Source: G963556115 sp963675945
Lineage (GTDB): Bacteria > Planctomycetota > SZUA-567
Direction of reading: 5' to 3'
NCBI GenBank assembly: GCA_963675945.1
Contig: OY780932.1
Coordinates: 3,224,001 to 3,288,000 of the forward strand
Length of the DNA: 64,000 nt
Below are positions 36,233-45,323 of this stretch, piece after piece. Below the pieces are notes generated by a model. The model searched no databases. It saw only the letters and a program-made list of their open reading frames with translations, and was not told the origin of the DNA. Each line of letters starts with the position of its first letter. Position 1 is the stretch's first letter. Both the position numbers and the translations under genes were made by a program.

Positions 36233-37054
36233 ATGACCAATCTTACCGAGCTGCAGAACAAGGCAACAGCGATCAGAATTCGCCTGGTTGAGATGATTCA
36301 TCACGCCAACACCGGCCACACCGGCGGTGCGCTCTCGGCCACCGACATCATTGTGTCGTTATTCTACCATACCTTAAAGCACGACCCCCAGCAACCAGAC
36401 TGGTCGGAGCGCGACTTCTTCCTGCTGAGCAAGGGGCATTCGGTCGAGCCGTACATCTGTGTGCTGGCGGATCTGGGTTATTTCCCAGAGAGTGAGCTTG
36501 ACAGCTTCTCGGCGTACAAATCGATGCTTATCGGCCATCCGTCGCGGAAGGTTCCCGGCATGGAGATGAGTACCGGCGCGCTCGGCCACGGCCTGTCTAT
36601 CGGCGTTGGTATCGCTCTGGCACAGCATCGGCAAAAGAAGCCCAACCGTGTATTCACGCTTATGGGCGACGGCGAACAGGCTGAGGGCTCGGTCTGGGAA
36701 GCGGCGATGGCCGGCAGCCACTACCGGCTCGGCAATCTTGTCGGCATCATCGACCGCAACTACCTGCAGATCAGCGGCAACACCGAGGAGGTCATGGCGC
36801 TGGACTGTCTGGAGGGCAAGTGGCAGAGCTTTGGCTGGAACACTATCTCCATTAACGGCAACGACATCGAGGAGATTTGTAAGACTCTTGACTCCATTGA
36901 TTATAGCGGCTACAAACCTACCGCCATCATCGCTAACACCACCAAGGGCAAAGGCGTCTCCTTTATGGAGAACAATCCCAAGTGGCATCACGGTGTGCCC
37001 AAGGGCGAAGAGTTGGCTACAGCCCTGAGCGACCTTCAGGCTTTATATATATAG
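36233..37054 (+). CDS. transketolase, N-terminal subunit
   Basis: 273 residues making the thiamine-diphosphate-binding half of a split transketolase. Motifs are GHTGGALSATDIIVSLFY, LLSKGHSVEPY, GALGHGLSIGVGIAL, and the cofactor motif GDGEQAEGSVWEA followed by NYLQISG. AAAGGA precedes the ATG. The C-terminal half follows after 68 bases, and together they should form the normal dimer active site, moving two-carbon units between sugar phosphates. GC content is visibly higher than in the genes on either side. Confidence 0.94.
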   Translation: MTNLTELQNKATAIRIRLVEMIHHANTGHTGGALSATDIIVSLFYHTLKHDPQQPDWSERDFFLLSKGHSVEPYICVLADLGYFPESELDSFSAYKSMLIGHPSRKVPGMEMSTGALGHGLSIGVGIALAQHRQKKPNRVFTLMGDGEQAEGSVWEAAMAGSHYRLGNLVGIIDRNYLQISGNTEEVMALDCLEGKWQSFGWNTISINGNDIEEICKTLDSIDYSGYKPTAIIANTTKGKGVSFMENNPKWHHGVPKGEELATALSDLQALYI

Positions 37055-37122
37055 GCTCAAGGTTCGCAAGAGCTATTACCGCCACCATTAACTCGGAAAA
37101 CAAACTTACAAGGATAACCATA

Positions 37123-38058
37123 ATGCTAAACAGTAAACCATGCAGAAAGATCTTCACCGAGACCATTCTCGAACTGGCCAAGGAGAATCCCGATATCGTC
37201 GTACTGGCGACAGACTCCCGCGGCTCGGTCACGCTCAACGAGTTTGCCGACACGCTGCCGGAGCAATTTGTCGAGATCGGCATTGCCGAGCAGAACCTCG
37301 TCGGGGTCTCGGCTGGTCTGGCGGTAGGCGGGCTCAAGCCCTTCGCCTGCGCCCCGGCCTGTTTTCTCTCAGCGCGTAGTTTCGAACAGGTCAAGGTCGA
37401 TCTGGCCTATTCGGGCACCAATGTCAAGCTGATCGGCATCAGCGGCGGGGTGAGTTACGGCGCCCTCGGAACCTCGCACCACTCACTGCAGGACATCGCC
37501 GTCATGCGCGCCACCGCCGGCATGACCGTAATTCTCCCCTGCGACAACACCCAGACCCGCCAGCTCACCAAGACACTGGTAGACTTTACCGGCCCGGTCT
37601 ATGTCCGCATGGGTCGAGGCGCGGTAGAGGATGTCTACGCGGAAGAGGCTGAGTTCACTATCGGTAAGGCGAATATGCTCCGTGACGGCTCAGATATTAC
37701 GCTTATCGGCACCGGCGAGACAGTAATTATCGCCAAGAAGGCGGCGGCCGTACTGGAGGCGGAAGGCATTTCCGCACGGGTGCTCGACATGCATACACTC
37801 AAGCCGCTGGATACTACCGCTATTCTGGACGCCGCCGCGGCGACCAGACACCTCATCACCATCGAGGAGCACTACGCCTTTGCCGGTCTGGGCGGAGCCG
37901 TGGCCGAGGTACTGGCGGTACATAATCCAACACCGATGCGTATTCTCGGCATACCGGACGAGCAGACGGTCACCGGCAACTCAGCCGAGGTCTTCAAGCA
38001 TTACGGGCTGACGGTGGAGAATCTCTGCCAAAACGCCAGAGAGTTACTGACTACATAG
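37123..38058 (+). CDS. transketolase, C-terminal subunit
   Basis: 312 residues forming the pyrimidine-binding and C-terminal domains. The catalytic Glu lies in EIGIAEQNLVGVSAG; other marks are GISGGVSYGALGTSHHSLQD and PVYVRMGRG. The start at 37123 (MLNSKPCRK) follows AAGGA; the open frame begins 47 codons earlier, inside the preceding gene, without support. It pairs with the N-terminal subunit. The pair resembles the two-gene transketolases of sugar-catabolic operons, such as those for apiose, erythritol or sulfosugars, rather than the single housekeeping enzyme. Confidence 0.93.
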   Translation: MLNSKPCRKIFTETILELAKENPDIVVLATDSRGSVTLNEFADTLPEQFVEIGIAEQNLVGVSAGLAVGGLKPFACAPACFLSARSFEQVKVDLAYSGTNVKLIGISGGVSYGALGTSHHSLQDIAVMRATAGMTVILPCDNTQTRQLTKTLVDFTGPVYVRMGRGAVEDVYAEEAEFTIGKANMLRDGSDITLIGTGETVIIAKKAAAVLEAEGISARVLDMHTLKPLDTTAILDAAAATRHLITIEEHYAFAGLGGAVAEVLAVHNPTPMRILGIPDEQTVTGNSAEVFKHYGLTVENLCQNARELLTT

Positions 38059-38099
38059 AATAACAGGATAAGAGAGCGGAAGGAAGACGACAACGTAAC

Positions 38100-39581
38100 A
38101 TGTATATACTCACGATAGACCAGAGCACCTCCTCTACCAAAGCGTTACTGGTAGACGCCGAGTGCCGGATAAAGACCCGTATCAACAAGGATCACCAGCA
38201 GTACTACCCACAGCCGGGCTGGGTGGAGCACGACCCGGAGGAGATCTACAGCAATCTTCTCGCCGCGGTACAGGAGCTCATGGAGCAGACCGGTACCAGT
38301 TGGAAGGAGATCAAAGCACTGTCTCTGACCAACCAGCGCGAGACGGTGGTGGTCTGGGAGAAAGCGACAGGGCGTCCGGTATATAACGCCCTGGTCTGGC
38401 AGTGCGCCAGAGCCACCGCGCTCTGCGAAGAGCTCGCCACACCGGAGCACAGCGCGGCGGTACGGGAGGCGACGGGGCTGCCGCTGTCACCGTATTTTTC
38501 AGCAGCGAAGATAAGCTGGATCCTACAGAATATCGCAGGTGCAAAGGAACGCGCTGAGCGCGGGGAGCTGCTGGCGGGTACAATAGACAGCTGGCTGGTC
38601 TGGAAGCTCACCGCTGGCGCGGTGCACGCAACCGACTACTCCAACGCTTCACGCATGTCGCTACTAAACCTGAGCACACTTGACTGGGACATAAATATAT
38701 GTAATATATTTGGGATTCCGCCACGGATGCTGCCGCGTCTGGAGTACTCGGATGTAAAGTGGGGCGAGACCGATTTTGCAGGACTAGCGCCGGTACCGGT
38801 GCCGATAGCCGGCATTCTCGGGGACTCGCATGCAGCGCTCTTTGCCCAGCAGTGCTATGCTCCGGGTATGGCCAAGGCGACGTACGGCACCGGCTCATCG
38901 GTAATGCTGAATGTCGGCACCTCGCGCCTGCCGGATGTAGAGGGGATTGTCAGTTCGATCGGCTGGGGTCTGAGCACTGAGGTAATCTACGTGCTGGAAG
39001 GCAACATCAACAGCACCGGCGCAACGATCAAGTGGCTGGCGGAGAATCTGGGTCTGCTCTCCAGCCCGGCCGAGGCGGAAGCGCTGGCGAGTGAAGTTAC
39101 GGATACGGGTGGGGTCTACCTGGTACCGGCATTCAGCGGTCTCTCCGCACCGCACTGGGACAACAAGGCACGGGCGATTATAAGCGGGCTGAGTTTCAGT
39201 ACGGGTAGAGCACAGCTTGTCCGCGCGGGTCTGGAGGCGATAGCGTACCAGATAACCGATGTGGCGCGGCTGATGAGTGCAGGGTCTGGGATGGAATTGA
39301 ACCAACTGCGTACCGACGGCGGGCCGACACGTAATAAGCTGCTGATGCAGTTTCAGGCGGACATGCTGGAGTGTACGGTACTGCCGGCGCATACGGAGGA
39401 ACTTTCGGCGCTGGGCGTAGCGATGCTCGGCGGGATCTACGCCGGAGTATGGAAAGAGCGAGGGGAATTTGCCAAGCTGCTACAACCGGCGGGTAGTTTC
39501 ACAAGCCAGATGGAGAGCGCGCCCCGTGAGCAGCTCTATCGCGGCTGGCAAACCGCCGTACAGAAATGCCTGGAAAGCTAA
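38100..39581 (+). CDS. FGGY-family sugar/polyol kinase, glycerol-kinase-like
   Basis: 493 residues with both FGGY domains. Closest motifs are those of glycerol kinase: IDQSTSSTKALLVD, the NQRETVVVWEKATGRPVYNALVWQCARA block at about 78-105, ATYGTGSSVMLNVG, and the C-terminal RTDGGPTRNKLLMQFQADML. Some glycerol-binding positions differ (GDSHAALFAQQ instead of GDQQAA; CARAT instead of DRRT), so another substrate is likely. Given the transketolase pair before it and the isomerase across the divergent region, a ketose such as a ketopentose is a better guess. AAGGAAG lies about 14 bases before the ATG. GC-rich, like its partners. Confidence 0.87.
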   Translation: MYILTIDQSTSSTKALLVDAECRIKTRINKDHQQYYPQPGWVEHDPEEIYSNLLAAVQELMEQTGTSWKEIKALSLTNQRETVVVWEKATGRPVYNALVWQCARATALCEELATPEHSAAVREATGLPLSPYFSAAKISWILQNIAGAKERAERGELLAGTIDSWLVWKLTAGAVHATDYSNASRMSLLNLSTLDWDINICNIFGIPPRMLPRLEYSDVKWGETDFAGLAPVPVPIAGILGDSHAALFAQQCYAPGMAKATYGTGSSVMLNVGTSRLPDVEGIVSSIGWGLSTEVIYVLEGNINSTGATIKWLAENLGLLSSPAEAEALASEVTDTGGVYLVPAFSGLSAPHWDNKARAIISGLSFSTGRAQLVRAGLEAIAYQITDVARLMSAGSGMELNQLRTDGGPTRNKLLMQFQADMLECTVLPAHTEELSALGVAMLGGIYAGVWKERGEFAKLLQPAGSFTSQMESAPREQLYRGWQTAVQKCLES

Positions 39582-39695
39582 AGGTAAGTTCATCCTCTTA
39601 CGTAACCCCTTTAAGCGAAATAGGTTCCTAATTTCACCGGCATTTAAAGTTTAATTAAAAATTTAATTGAGAATTGAAATAATCACAGATTCAGT

Positions 39696-39743
39696 ATAAT
39701 TACTAATCAATTAAGTACTTACTATTAATTGATTAGTAATTAT
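39696..39743. promoter_or_regulatory. perfect 19-bp inverted repeat upstream of lacI
   Basis: ATAATTACTAATCAATTAA at 39696-39714 pairs exactly with its complement at 39725-39743; the spacer is 10 bases. It is all AT-rich with no T-run, so operator use by the downstream LacI protein or another regulator is more likely than termination. It lies 37 bases before that start codon. Confidence 0.55.
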
Positions 39744-39779
39744 CTATAATCTAAAAAATTAGACATGGAATGATAAATA

Positions 39780-40835
39780 ATGCGCGCAAAAGATATAGCA
39801 AAGCAACTCGGGCTATCGGCAGCGACTGTCTCGCTAGTTCTCAACAACAAGCCTGGCGTCAGTGTCAATACCAGACAGCGAATACTCGATGCGATTGCCG
39901 AGAGTGACTTCAATCCCCAAAAATTTCCAACTGTCAATATCCCGTCATCAGAGACCAAAAATATCTGTTTTCTTGTATTCAAACGTACCGATGATGATGT
40001 TATCGAGGACAGCCAGTTCTTATCGAATGTAATAAAGGGGCTCGGTACTCAAGCCAGCGAACACAATTTCAGCATGAGCATCTCCTATATCAATGACAGC
40101 GCCATAGATGATATTCAACCTATAATTGAATCAATCAAAGACGGGAACATAAACGGTCTATTGATTCTAGCCACCGAGATGCGAGACTCAGACCTCATAA
40201 AACTCTTTGAATATGCCAACAATCTACCGGTGGTACTCCTTGATCGCTATACTTCTGAATATATCGACTCGATATCACTAGATAATATTACCGCCATGCG
40301 CCGAGCAACAGAGGAACTAATAGCTAAAGGGCACACCGAAATCGGCTTTATCAACAGCTCCTTCTGGCTGTACAACTTTGAAGAACGACTTGAAGGCATG
40401 AAGCAGGCCTTGAAGAAACACTCCTTAAACTTCAATAAACAGTTTTATTGCGAGCTCACACCTACTATCGAAGAAGCAAAAAATGATATGGAAAAATATC
40501 TCAATACCACCAAGAAACTGCCTACAGCCTTTGTCGCGGCCAATGATGTTCTAGCAATTGGTGCATGTAGTGGTCTCAAAGAGATGGGGTATAAAATCCC
40601 TGATGATATCTCAATTATCGGCTTTGACGACCTACCTTACAGCTCTATTATCGACCCTCCGCTATCGACCGTCAAGGTACAGAAAGAGCGTATGGGAAGG
40701 CTGGCTATGTCTAGGCTTATCAATCTGATCGAAAGCGATCTGCCTGAAAGAACAATGCTGCAGATCCGGTCAGAAATAATCCTCCGTGGAAGCATCGCCC
40801 AACCTGCAACTTCCAGCAGCAGTATCAGTAACTGA
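39780..40835 (+). CDS. LacI-family transcriptional regulator
   Basis: 351 residues. The helix-turn-helix is MRAKDIAKQLGLSAATVSLVL at the very N-terminus, followed by the hinge (AIAESDFNPQKFP) and the sensor domain with NICFLVFKRT, NGLLILATEM, LPVVLLDRY, AFVAANDVLAIGACSGLKEMG and IIGFDDLPYSSIIDPPLSTV, all typical. No strong ribosome-binding site is seen. It follows the kinase gene by 198 bases on the same strand and probably controls the transketolase-kinase group, perhaps also transporter system 3. The spacer before it contains a perfect 19-bp inverted repeat. Confidence 0.92.
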   Translation: MRAKDIAKQLGLSAATVSLVLNNKPGVSVNTRQRILDAIAESDFNPQKFPTVNIPSSETKNICFLVFKRTDDDVIEDSQFLSNVIKGLGTQASEHNFSMSISYINDSAIDDIQPIIESIKDGNINGLLILATEMRDSDLIKLFEYANNLPVVLLDRYTSEYIDSISLDNITAMRRATEELIAKGHTEIGFINSSFWLYNFEERLEGMKQALKKHSLNFNKQFYCELTPTIEEAKNDMEKYLNTTKKLPTAFVAANDVLAIGACSGLKEMGYKIPDDISIIGFDDLPYSSIIDPPLSTVKVQKERMGRLAMSRLINLIESDLPERTMLQIRSEIILRGSIAQPATSSSSISN

Positions 40836-40863
40836 TTTATTCAATATAATATAATAAATCAAA

Positions 40864-41661
40864 TCAAGCATACACACTGCTCGGTTCAGCCTCGGTTATA
40901 TGACGTAGAAAGATCTCCTGCACAACATCATACCCACCAAGCCCATCCTGCTCACATTCACACGCAACCTCCTTGGCAACAAAGAGGTTCTTCAAACTTC
41001 TTCCGGTATCTGCCGCCATAGCATTGAGCGCCTGCCCCCCAACAGCAAGCATAAAAGGCCTTAAAACTACTTTCTTCAACCCCTTAGATATTACCTCATC
41101 CACCACACTCTCAAATGAAGGTTCATTCTCAATAACAGTTAAAAAAGTAGTCGAACTAGAACTATTAATTAATTTTAACAATCTATAATAAAACACATTT
41201 GCATTATGCATAGTACCATGACCCACAAATACATTGGCCGTATCAGATCCATGCCTAACGCCAGTACTATGTATCAGCATCATAGCTATTTCATAAATAT
41301 CCTGCTCAGAATATAATAACGGCTTGCCAAGGCTCAACGAGATATCCCTCCCGACACTCTTATAATCATCGACCGTCTGCTCAAGTTTTTCATACTCAAT
41401 CCCTGGCACAAGAAACAAAGGTTGCACAATAATATTGCTATACCCACCACGAAGCAGTTTTATAATAGCCTCAGCAGGCGAATCAACAGTTATATTATAC
41501 TGCTCTTTAATGAACTCCCGAATCTTTGCAGAAGTATACGCCCTGATCACCTTACATCCTTTATACGCAACGCGAATAGCCTGTTCCATGGGGAGAAGTT
41601 CACTTGTGAATGCGCGCTCATATATTGTACCTACACTAACAGCAATTATCGCCCTCTTCAC
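40864..41661 (-). CDS. CbiK-like sirohydrochlorin cobaltochelatase family protein
   Basis: 265 residues of the CbiK family, which inserts cobalt (or iron) into sirohydrochlorin for cobalamin or heme synthesis. The N-terminal VKRAIIAVSVGT and the first His ligand in FVGHGTMHNANVFYY are present, as is ENEP with the Glu. The third region, normally RPFMLVAGDH, reads RPFMLAVGGQ, so the second His ligand is replaced by Gln. Similarly PLFLVPG replaces PLHLIPG earlier. The start is a GTG at 41661 behind AGGAGAT. No other cobalamin genes are nearby. It may have an altered metal or substrate, or be inactive. Confidence 0.82.
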   Translation of the reverse strand: MKRAIIAVSVGTIYERAFTSELLPMEQAIRVAYKGCKVIRAYTSAKIREFIKEQYNITVDSPAEAIIKLLRGGYSNIIVQPLFLVPGIEYEKLEQTVDDYKSVGRDISLSLGKPLLYSEQDIYEIAMMLIHSTGVRHGSDTANVFVGHGTMHNANVFYYRLLKLINSSSSTTFLTVIENEPSFESVVDEVISKGLKKVVLRPFMLAVGGQALNAMAADTGRSLKNLFVAKEVACECEQDGLGGYDVVQEIFLRHITEAEPSSVYA

Positions 41662-41882
41662 TGTTATCTCCTGACTTTTCAAACACAATCCACCAAACAC
41701 ATGCTAGCTCATAATTTGCGTGTAGAAACCTCAAACGCTTAAACCAGCACACACATCAACATTGATTTCAGTATACACCCCAGGTCAGACACTGTCAAGA
41801 AATCAGTCATATTTTAATAAATATTTACACACATGTCGCGTTTTACCCAATAAAATCTTGCCTTTTAATAGCGAAATCAATA

Positions 41883-41920
41883 TAAAACTCTACCCTGGAT
41901 TAGAATAACCCAGGGTAGAG
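41883..41920 (-). terminator. intrinsic terminator of the homoserine dehydrogenase gene
   Basis: A perfect 11-bp stem (CTCTACCCTGG at 41888-41898, CCAGGGTAGAG at 41910-41920), followed on the minus strand by TTTTATATT. It lies 32 bases after the stop codon. Confidence 0.8.
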
Positions 41921-41951
41921 CGAATACACTACATATAAAATCGACTAAAAA

Positions 41952-43244
41952 CTATTCTTCAATTCGCAGCAATACTGTCTTCGATTTCACAAAATCATTC
42001 CGGTCAATTGCTGCCAGAGCGCTCTGGATATCACCCTCGCGAGCTGAATGAGTTATAAATACAACCGCCACATCATCGCCATGATGTTCATTCTGCGTAA
42101 CGGAAGCTATACTGACGCCAACCTTGCTCAATTCAGTAGCAATTGTAGCCATAACCCCCGGCTGATCCGAGACAGTAAAACGCAGATAGTATCTGGTCAC
42201 ATAATCAGCGATACTGCCGAGTTCATAATTAGACTCCAGCGGCGGCTTCCAGCTAGGGGTTTCTGGGGAGTACTTCAGATTTCTAGCCACTGAGACAATA
42301 TCAGATACAACCGCACATGCCGTCGGCAATTTTCCCGCTCCGCGCCCAACCAACACCGACTCTTCAACGATATCACCGTATAACGATACTGCATTGAGCG
42401 ACCCATGCACCCCGGCCAATGTATGCTCAAACGGGAGTAAAGCCGGATGCACAGACAAATATAATTTATTACCAACCGGCCTGGCAACGGCGAGCAGTTT
42501 GACGGTATAACCATGCTGCTGCGCATACTCGACATCTGTCAAATCAACCTTATCAATGCCCTCAATATGTAATTTATCAAAATCTACATTGGTCTCAAAA
42601 GCTAAAGCCGACAGCAGCGCCAGCTTATGCCCGGTATCAAATCCACCAACATCGGTAGTAGGGTCAGCTTCGGCAAAGCCGAGATCCTGCGCCTCTTTCA
42701 AACACGCTTCATACTCAACCCCATGCTCAATCATTTCCGTTAAAATATAATTACAAGTACCGTTTAATATCCCTAGTAATGAAGTAAAGTTATTACAGTT
42801 GAGACCCTCACGAATAGAGAGGATACAGGGAATTCCCCCACCTACCGCCGCTTCAAAAGCCAGCGCAACTCCTTTTTCCCGTGCCAGATCGAATAAGGGT
42901 TTCCCCTTCTCGGATAATAACGCCTTATTGGCAGTCACAACAGACTTTGAATTCTCGAGCGCACTCTTGACAATCGTTTCAGCAATACCGACGCCACCCA
43001 CCAGTTCAACCACAATATCAATATCAGGATTCTCCGTCACCTGCTTATAATCTGCGACAATAATGTTCTCAGCCGCCCCTGTCGCCAACGCCCTCTGCGT
43101 ATCCAGCTCCGCAACACTTGCCAGCTCGACCCTTACTCCACTTCTGCGTTCAAGAAGATCCACACGTTTGAGCAGAGTCTCGATAGTGCCTGAACCGACA
43201 ACTCCCGCACCAACGACCCCGACCTTGATTACTTTATTATCCAT
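41952..43244 (-). CDS. hom: homoserine dehydrogenase
   Basis: 430 residues converting aspartate semialdehyde to homoserine on the way to threonine and methionine. The N-terminal Rossmann motif is VGVVGAGVVGSG. The catalytic domain has TANKALLSEKG, AFEAAVGGGIPCI, LNGTCNYILTEM and GFAEADPTTDVGGFD. The C-terminal ACT domain (RFTVSDQPGVMATIATELSKVGVSI) suggests feedback control by an amino acid, typically threonine. A monofunctional enzyme of normal length. AAAGGGTGG lies before the ATG. Confidence 0.96.
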   Translation of the reverse strand: MDNKVIKVGVVGAGVVGSGTIETLLKRVDLLERRSGVRVELASVAELDTQRALATGAAENIIVADYKQVTENPDIDIVVELVGGVGIAETIVKSALENSKSVVTANKALLSEKGKPLFDLAREKGVALAFEAAVGGGIPCILSIREGLNCNNFTSLLGILNGTCNYILTEMIEHGVEYEACLKEAQDLGFAEADPTTDVGGFDTGHKLALLSALAFETNVDFDKLHIEGIDKVDLTDVEYAQQHGYTVKLLAVARPVGNKLYLSVHPALLPFEHTLAGVHGSLNAVSLYGDIVEESVLVGRGAGKLPTACAVVSDIVSVARNLKYSPETPSWKPPLESNYELGSIADYVTRYYLRFTVSDQPGVMATIATELSKVGVSIASVTQNEHHGDDVAVVFITHSAREGDIQSALAAIDRNDFVKSKTVLLRIEE

Positions 43245-43365
43245 GCCACCCTTTCATATAACTAACAGGCTTTCAGAGTACAGGAGCACCAATACTCTGA
43301 AAACAAGAAAAAATATTTTATTTAATGATATTGAAAATACAGAGGAGTACAAGAAGGAAATTGCT

Positions 43366-44973
43366 TCAGGCTGGTTTGTCATCAAAGACAGTATTTTCAC
43401 GCAACCTCTTGATATTCAAATTAAAGTGTACATTGACCGCTTCGAGCCAATTGATCTTCCCCTTCAAATATGCAGCTTCAAAAGCTTTGAATATTTCCGG
43501 ATCGACCTGGATACCAGCGCAGGCGCTGAGTATTTTCATTGCAGTCTGAGCATTTCTACCTTTTCGGTACGACCGGTCACTGGTAATCGCGTCAAAGGTA
43601 TCCGCTACTGCTAGAATCCGCGAAACCAAAGGGATATCCTCCCCCTTGAGACCTTCGGGATATCCGGTACCATCAAATCTTTCATGATGAAAACGTGTAG
43701 CTTCAGCAACTTTCTTGCTTGAGACAAAAGCGGAGAGCTCCGGCATATTCTGGATTATCTCAGCCCCTTTAAGCGGGTGCGTCTGCATCATCTGCATCTC
43801 ATCTTTGGAGAGCTTACCGGTACTGCACAGAACCGACTCTGGGATACCAATTTTCCCAACATCATGCATTATTCCTGCCAGTTCGACAACATCACGCATC
43901 CCGGTATCGAGCCCCATCTCATCAGCAATAAGCAGACTATAACAAGTAACTCGCTCTGAATGTCCACAGGTATAGTCGTCCTTGGCTTCAATGCTGGCAG
44001 TAAGGGTATGAATAGAACCAATAAACAGCTTTTCCAGATCTTCAAAGAGCCGGGCTCTCTCAACCGCGACTGCAGCCTGATGCGCGATAGCGGCAAATAA
44101 TGATAGATCAAGCTCGTCAAAAACTTCAAACCCCGAGCTGTTATCCGCATACAAAGCCCCAATAACCTGCGATTCAAGGTTGACCATAGGCACACACATA
44201 ACACTCGAAAGCCTCTCGATCGCAACCGAATCTCCATTCGAAAAACGCTCATCTGCGCACGCATTGCCGGTTATGACCGATTCCGCCGTTCTTACCGTCT
44301 CCTTGACAATTGTCTTACTGATAGGAAACTGCCCGATATAATCATTACCCGCAAATCTCGTCGCCACCGACATCAACTCTGCAGACTTAGGGTCAACAAG
44401 CAGAGCCGATACCCGCTCCGCCGCAGTAAGCTCAATTGCAGCATCCAGAGCGATTCCGAGCAGGGTCTTGACTGATTTTGTTGCAAAGAGTTTACTTGAA
44501 AGCTTGCAGATACTCATAAGCTTGGTATGCTCTTCTTTCTTCTCTGGCGACGCCTCAGCAGCTTCGCCTACAACATTGAAGTTATCAATACCAAACTTTT
44601 TTTTGAAAATAGCTGTTGAACTGATATTTCCAACATCCAACAGTTCCGCCCCCTCATTTCCGGAGACATCCGAAAGTCTTGAAGCCAGATCAAATCGCAA
44701 CAGCACCTTACCGACCTGAATAGTATCGCCGTCCTCTAAGAGATGTTTTTGTGATTTTTCAGAATTTACATAAACCCCATTTCTGGATTCGAGATCGGTC
44801 AGTAAAAACCTATCACCATTCTGAAAGATAGAAAAATGCTTGCGTGAAACCAATTTCCCGCTTAGACAGAAATCACAATTACTATCTCTGCCTACAATCA
44901 GTCTCTTTTCCGGAGTGATATCGAAAATCTCACCCTTCCTGCTACCACTCAGTACAACAAATCGGCCTTCCAA
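43366..44973 (-). CDS. FHA-GAF-HD-GYP signalling protein
   Basis: About 535 residues, predicted cyclic di-GMP phosphodiesterase. The FHA domain (phosphothreonine binding) covers the first about 100 residues: VGRDSNCDFCLSG, VSRKHFSI, DLESRNGVYVN. A GAF sensor domain follows (about 165-320) with the segment VCVPMVNLESQVIGALYADN. The HD-GYP domain has HSERV, HDVGKIG and HHERFDGTGYP, the last containing the GYP motif. The start is uncertain: an ATG at 45042 has no ribosome-binding site, whereas the TTG at 44973 follows AGAGGGGA, so I use it. Phosphopeptide binding by FHA may link it to Ser/Thr kinases such as the one encoded at 58.7 kb. Confidence 0.88.
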   Translation of the reverse strand: MEGRFVVLSGSRKGEIFDITPEKRLIVGRDSNCDFCLSGKLVSRKHFSIFQNGDRFLLTDLESRNGVYVNSEKSQKHLLEDGDTIQVGKVLLRFDLASRLSDVSGNEGAELLDVGNISSTAIFKKKFGIDNFNVVGEAAEASPEKKEEHTKLMSICKLSSKLFATKSVKTLLGIALDAAIELTAAERVSALLVDPKSAELMSVATRFAGNDYIGQFPISKTIVKETVRTAESVITGNACADERFSNGDSVAIERLSSVMCVPMVNLESQVIGALYADNSSGFEVFDELDLSLFAAIAHQAAVAVERARLFEDLEKLFIGSIHTLTASIEAKDDYTCGHSERVTCYSLLIADEMGLDTGMRDVVELAGIMHDVGKIGIPESVLCSTGKLSKDEMQMMQTHPLKGAEIIQNMPELSAFVSSKKVAEATRFHHERFDGTGYPEGLKGEDIPLVSRILAVADTFDAITSDRSYRKGRNAQTAMKILSACAGIQVDPEIFKAFEAAYLKGKINWLEAVNVHFNLNIKRLRENTVFDDKPA

Positions 44974-45323
44974 GAGTCCATCCCCTCTACAGTAAACCCA
45001 AACCGTATTACTTCTCCACGAATAATATATATCATAACTCATTTTTTTTCAAGTTGAAATAAACTATAACAATAATATTTCACAATATTTAGCGCATAAT
45101 ATTTTAACCACATTCAAGATCTGTTACTAAAAGTTACCCTATCCTAGACTCAGAGCCATACTCCATAATCTATAAATAGTTTTTCCCTTACACTCATTCT
45201 CCTCGCGACCAGGACATTTCCGTTATTGTTATTTTTAACTTGCATTCACCTAAGAATTTATGTATTATTCCGATAAAAGTTGAGAGAATGTTTCTATTAT
45301 TCTTTTTATAAGAGTGAATAATA
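44974..45323. other. 350-bp divergent spacer
   Basis: AT-rich DNA between the FHA-GAF-HD-GYP gene and the unknown 198-aa gene. No open frame or hairpin of note. Promoters for both flanking genes are expected here. Confidence 0.5.

Noticed and set aside
36374..36991. 205-codon minus-strand open frame opposite the transketolase N-terminal gene
   Set aside because: It is an antisense frame caused by high GC; no ribosome-binding site or known domain.
38100..39581. Calling the FGGY kinase glpK outright
   Set aside because: Glycerol-contact positions differ and the operon context is sugar catabolism with transketolase; a neutral name is safer.
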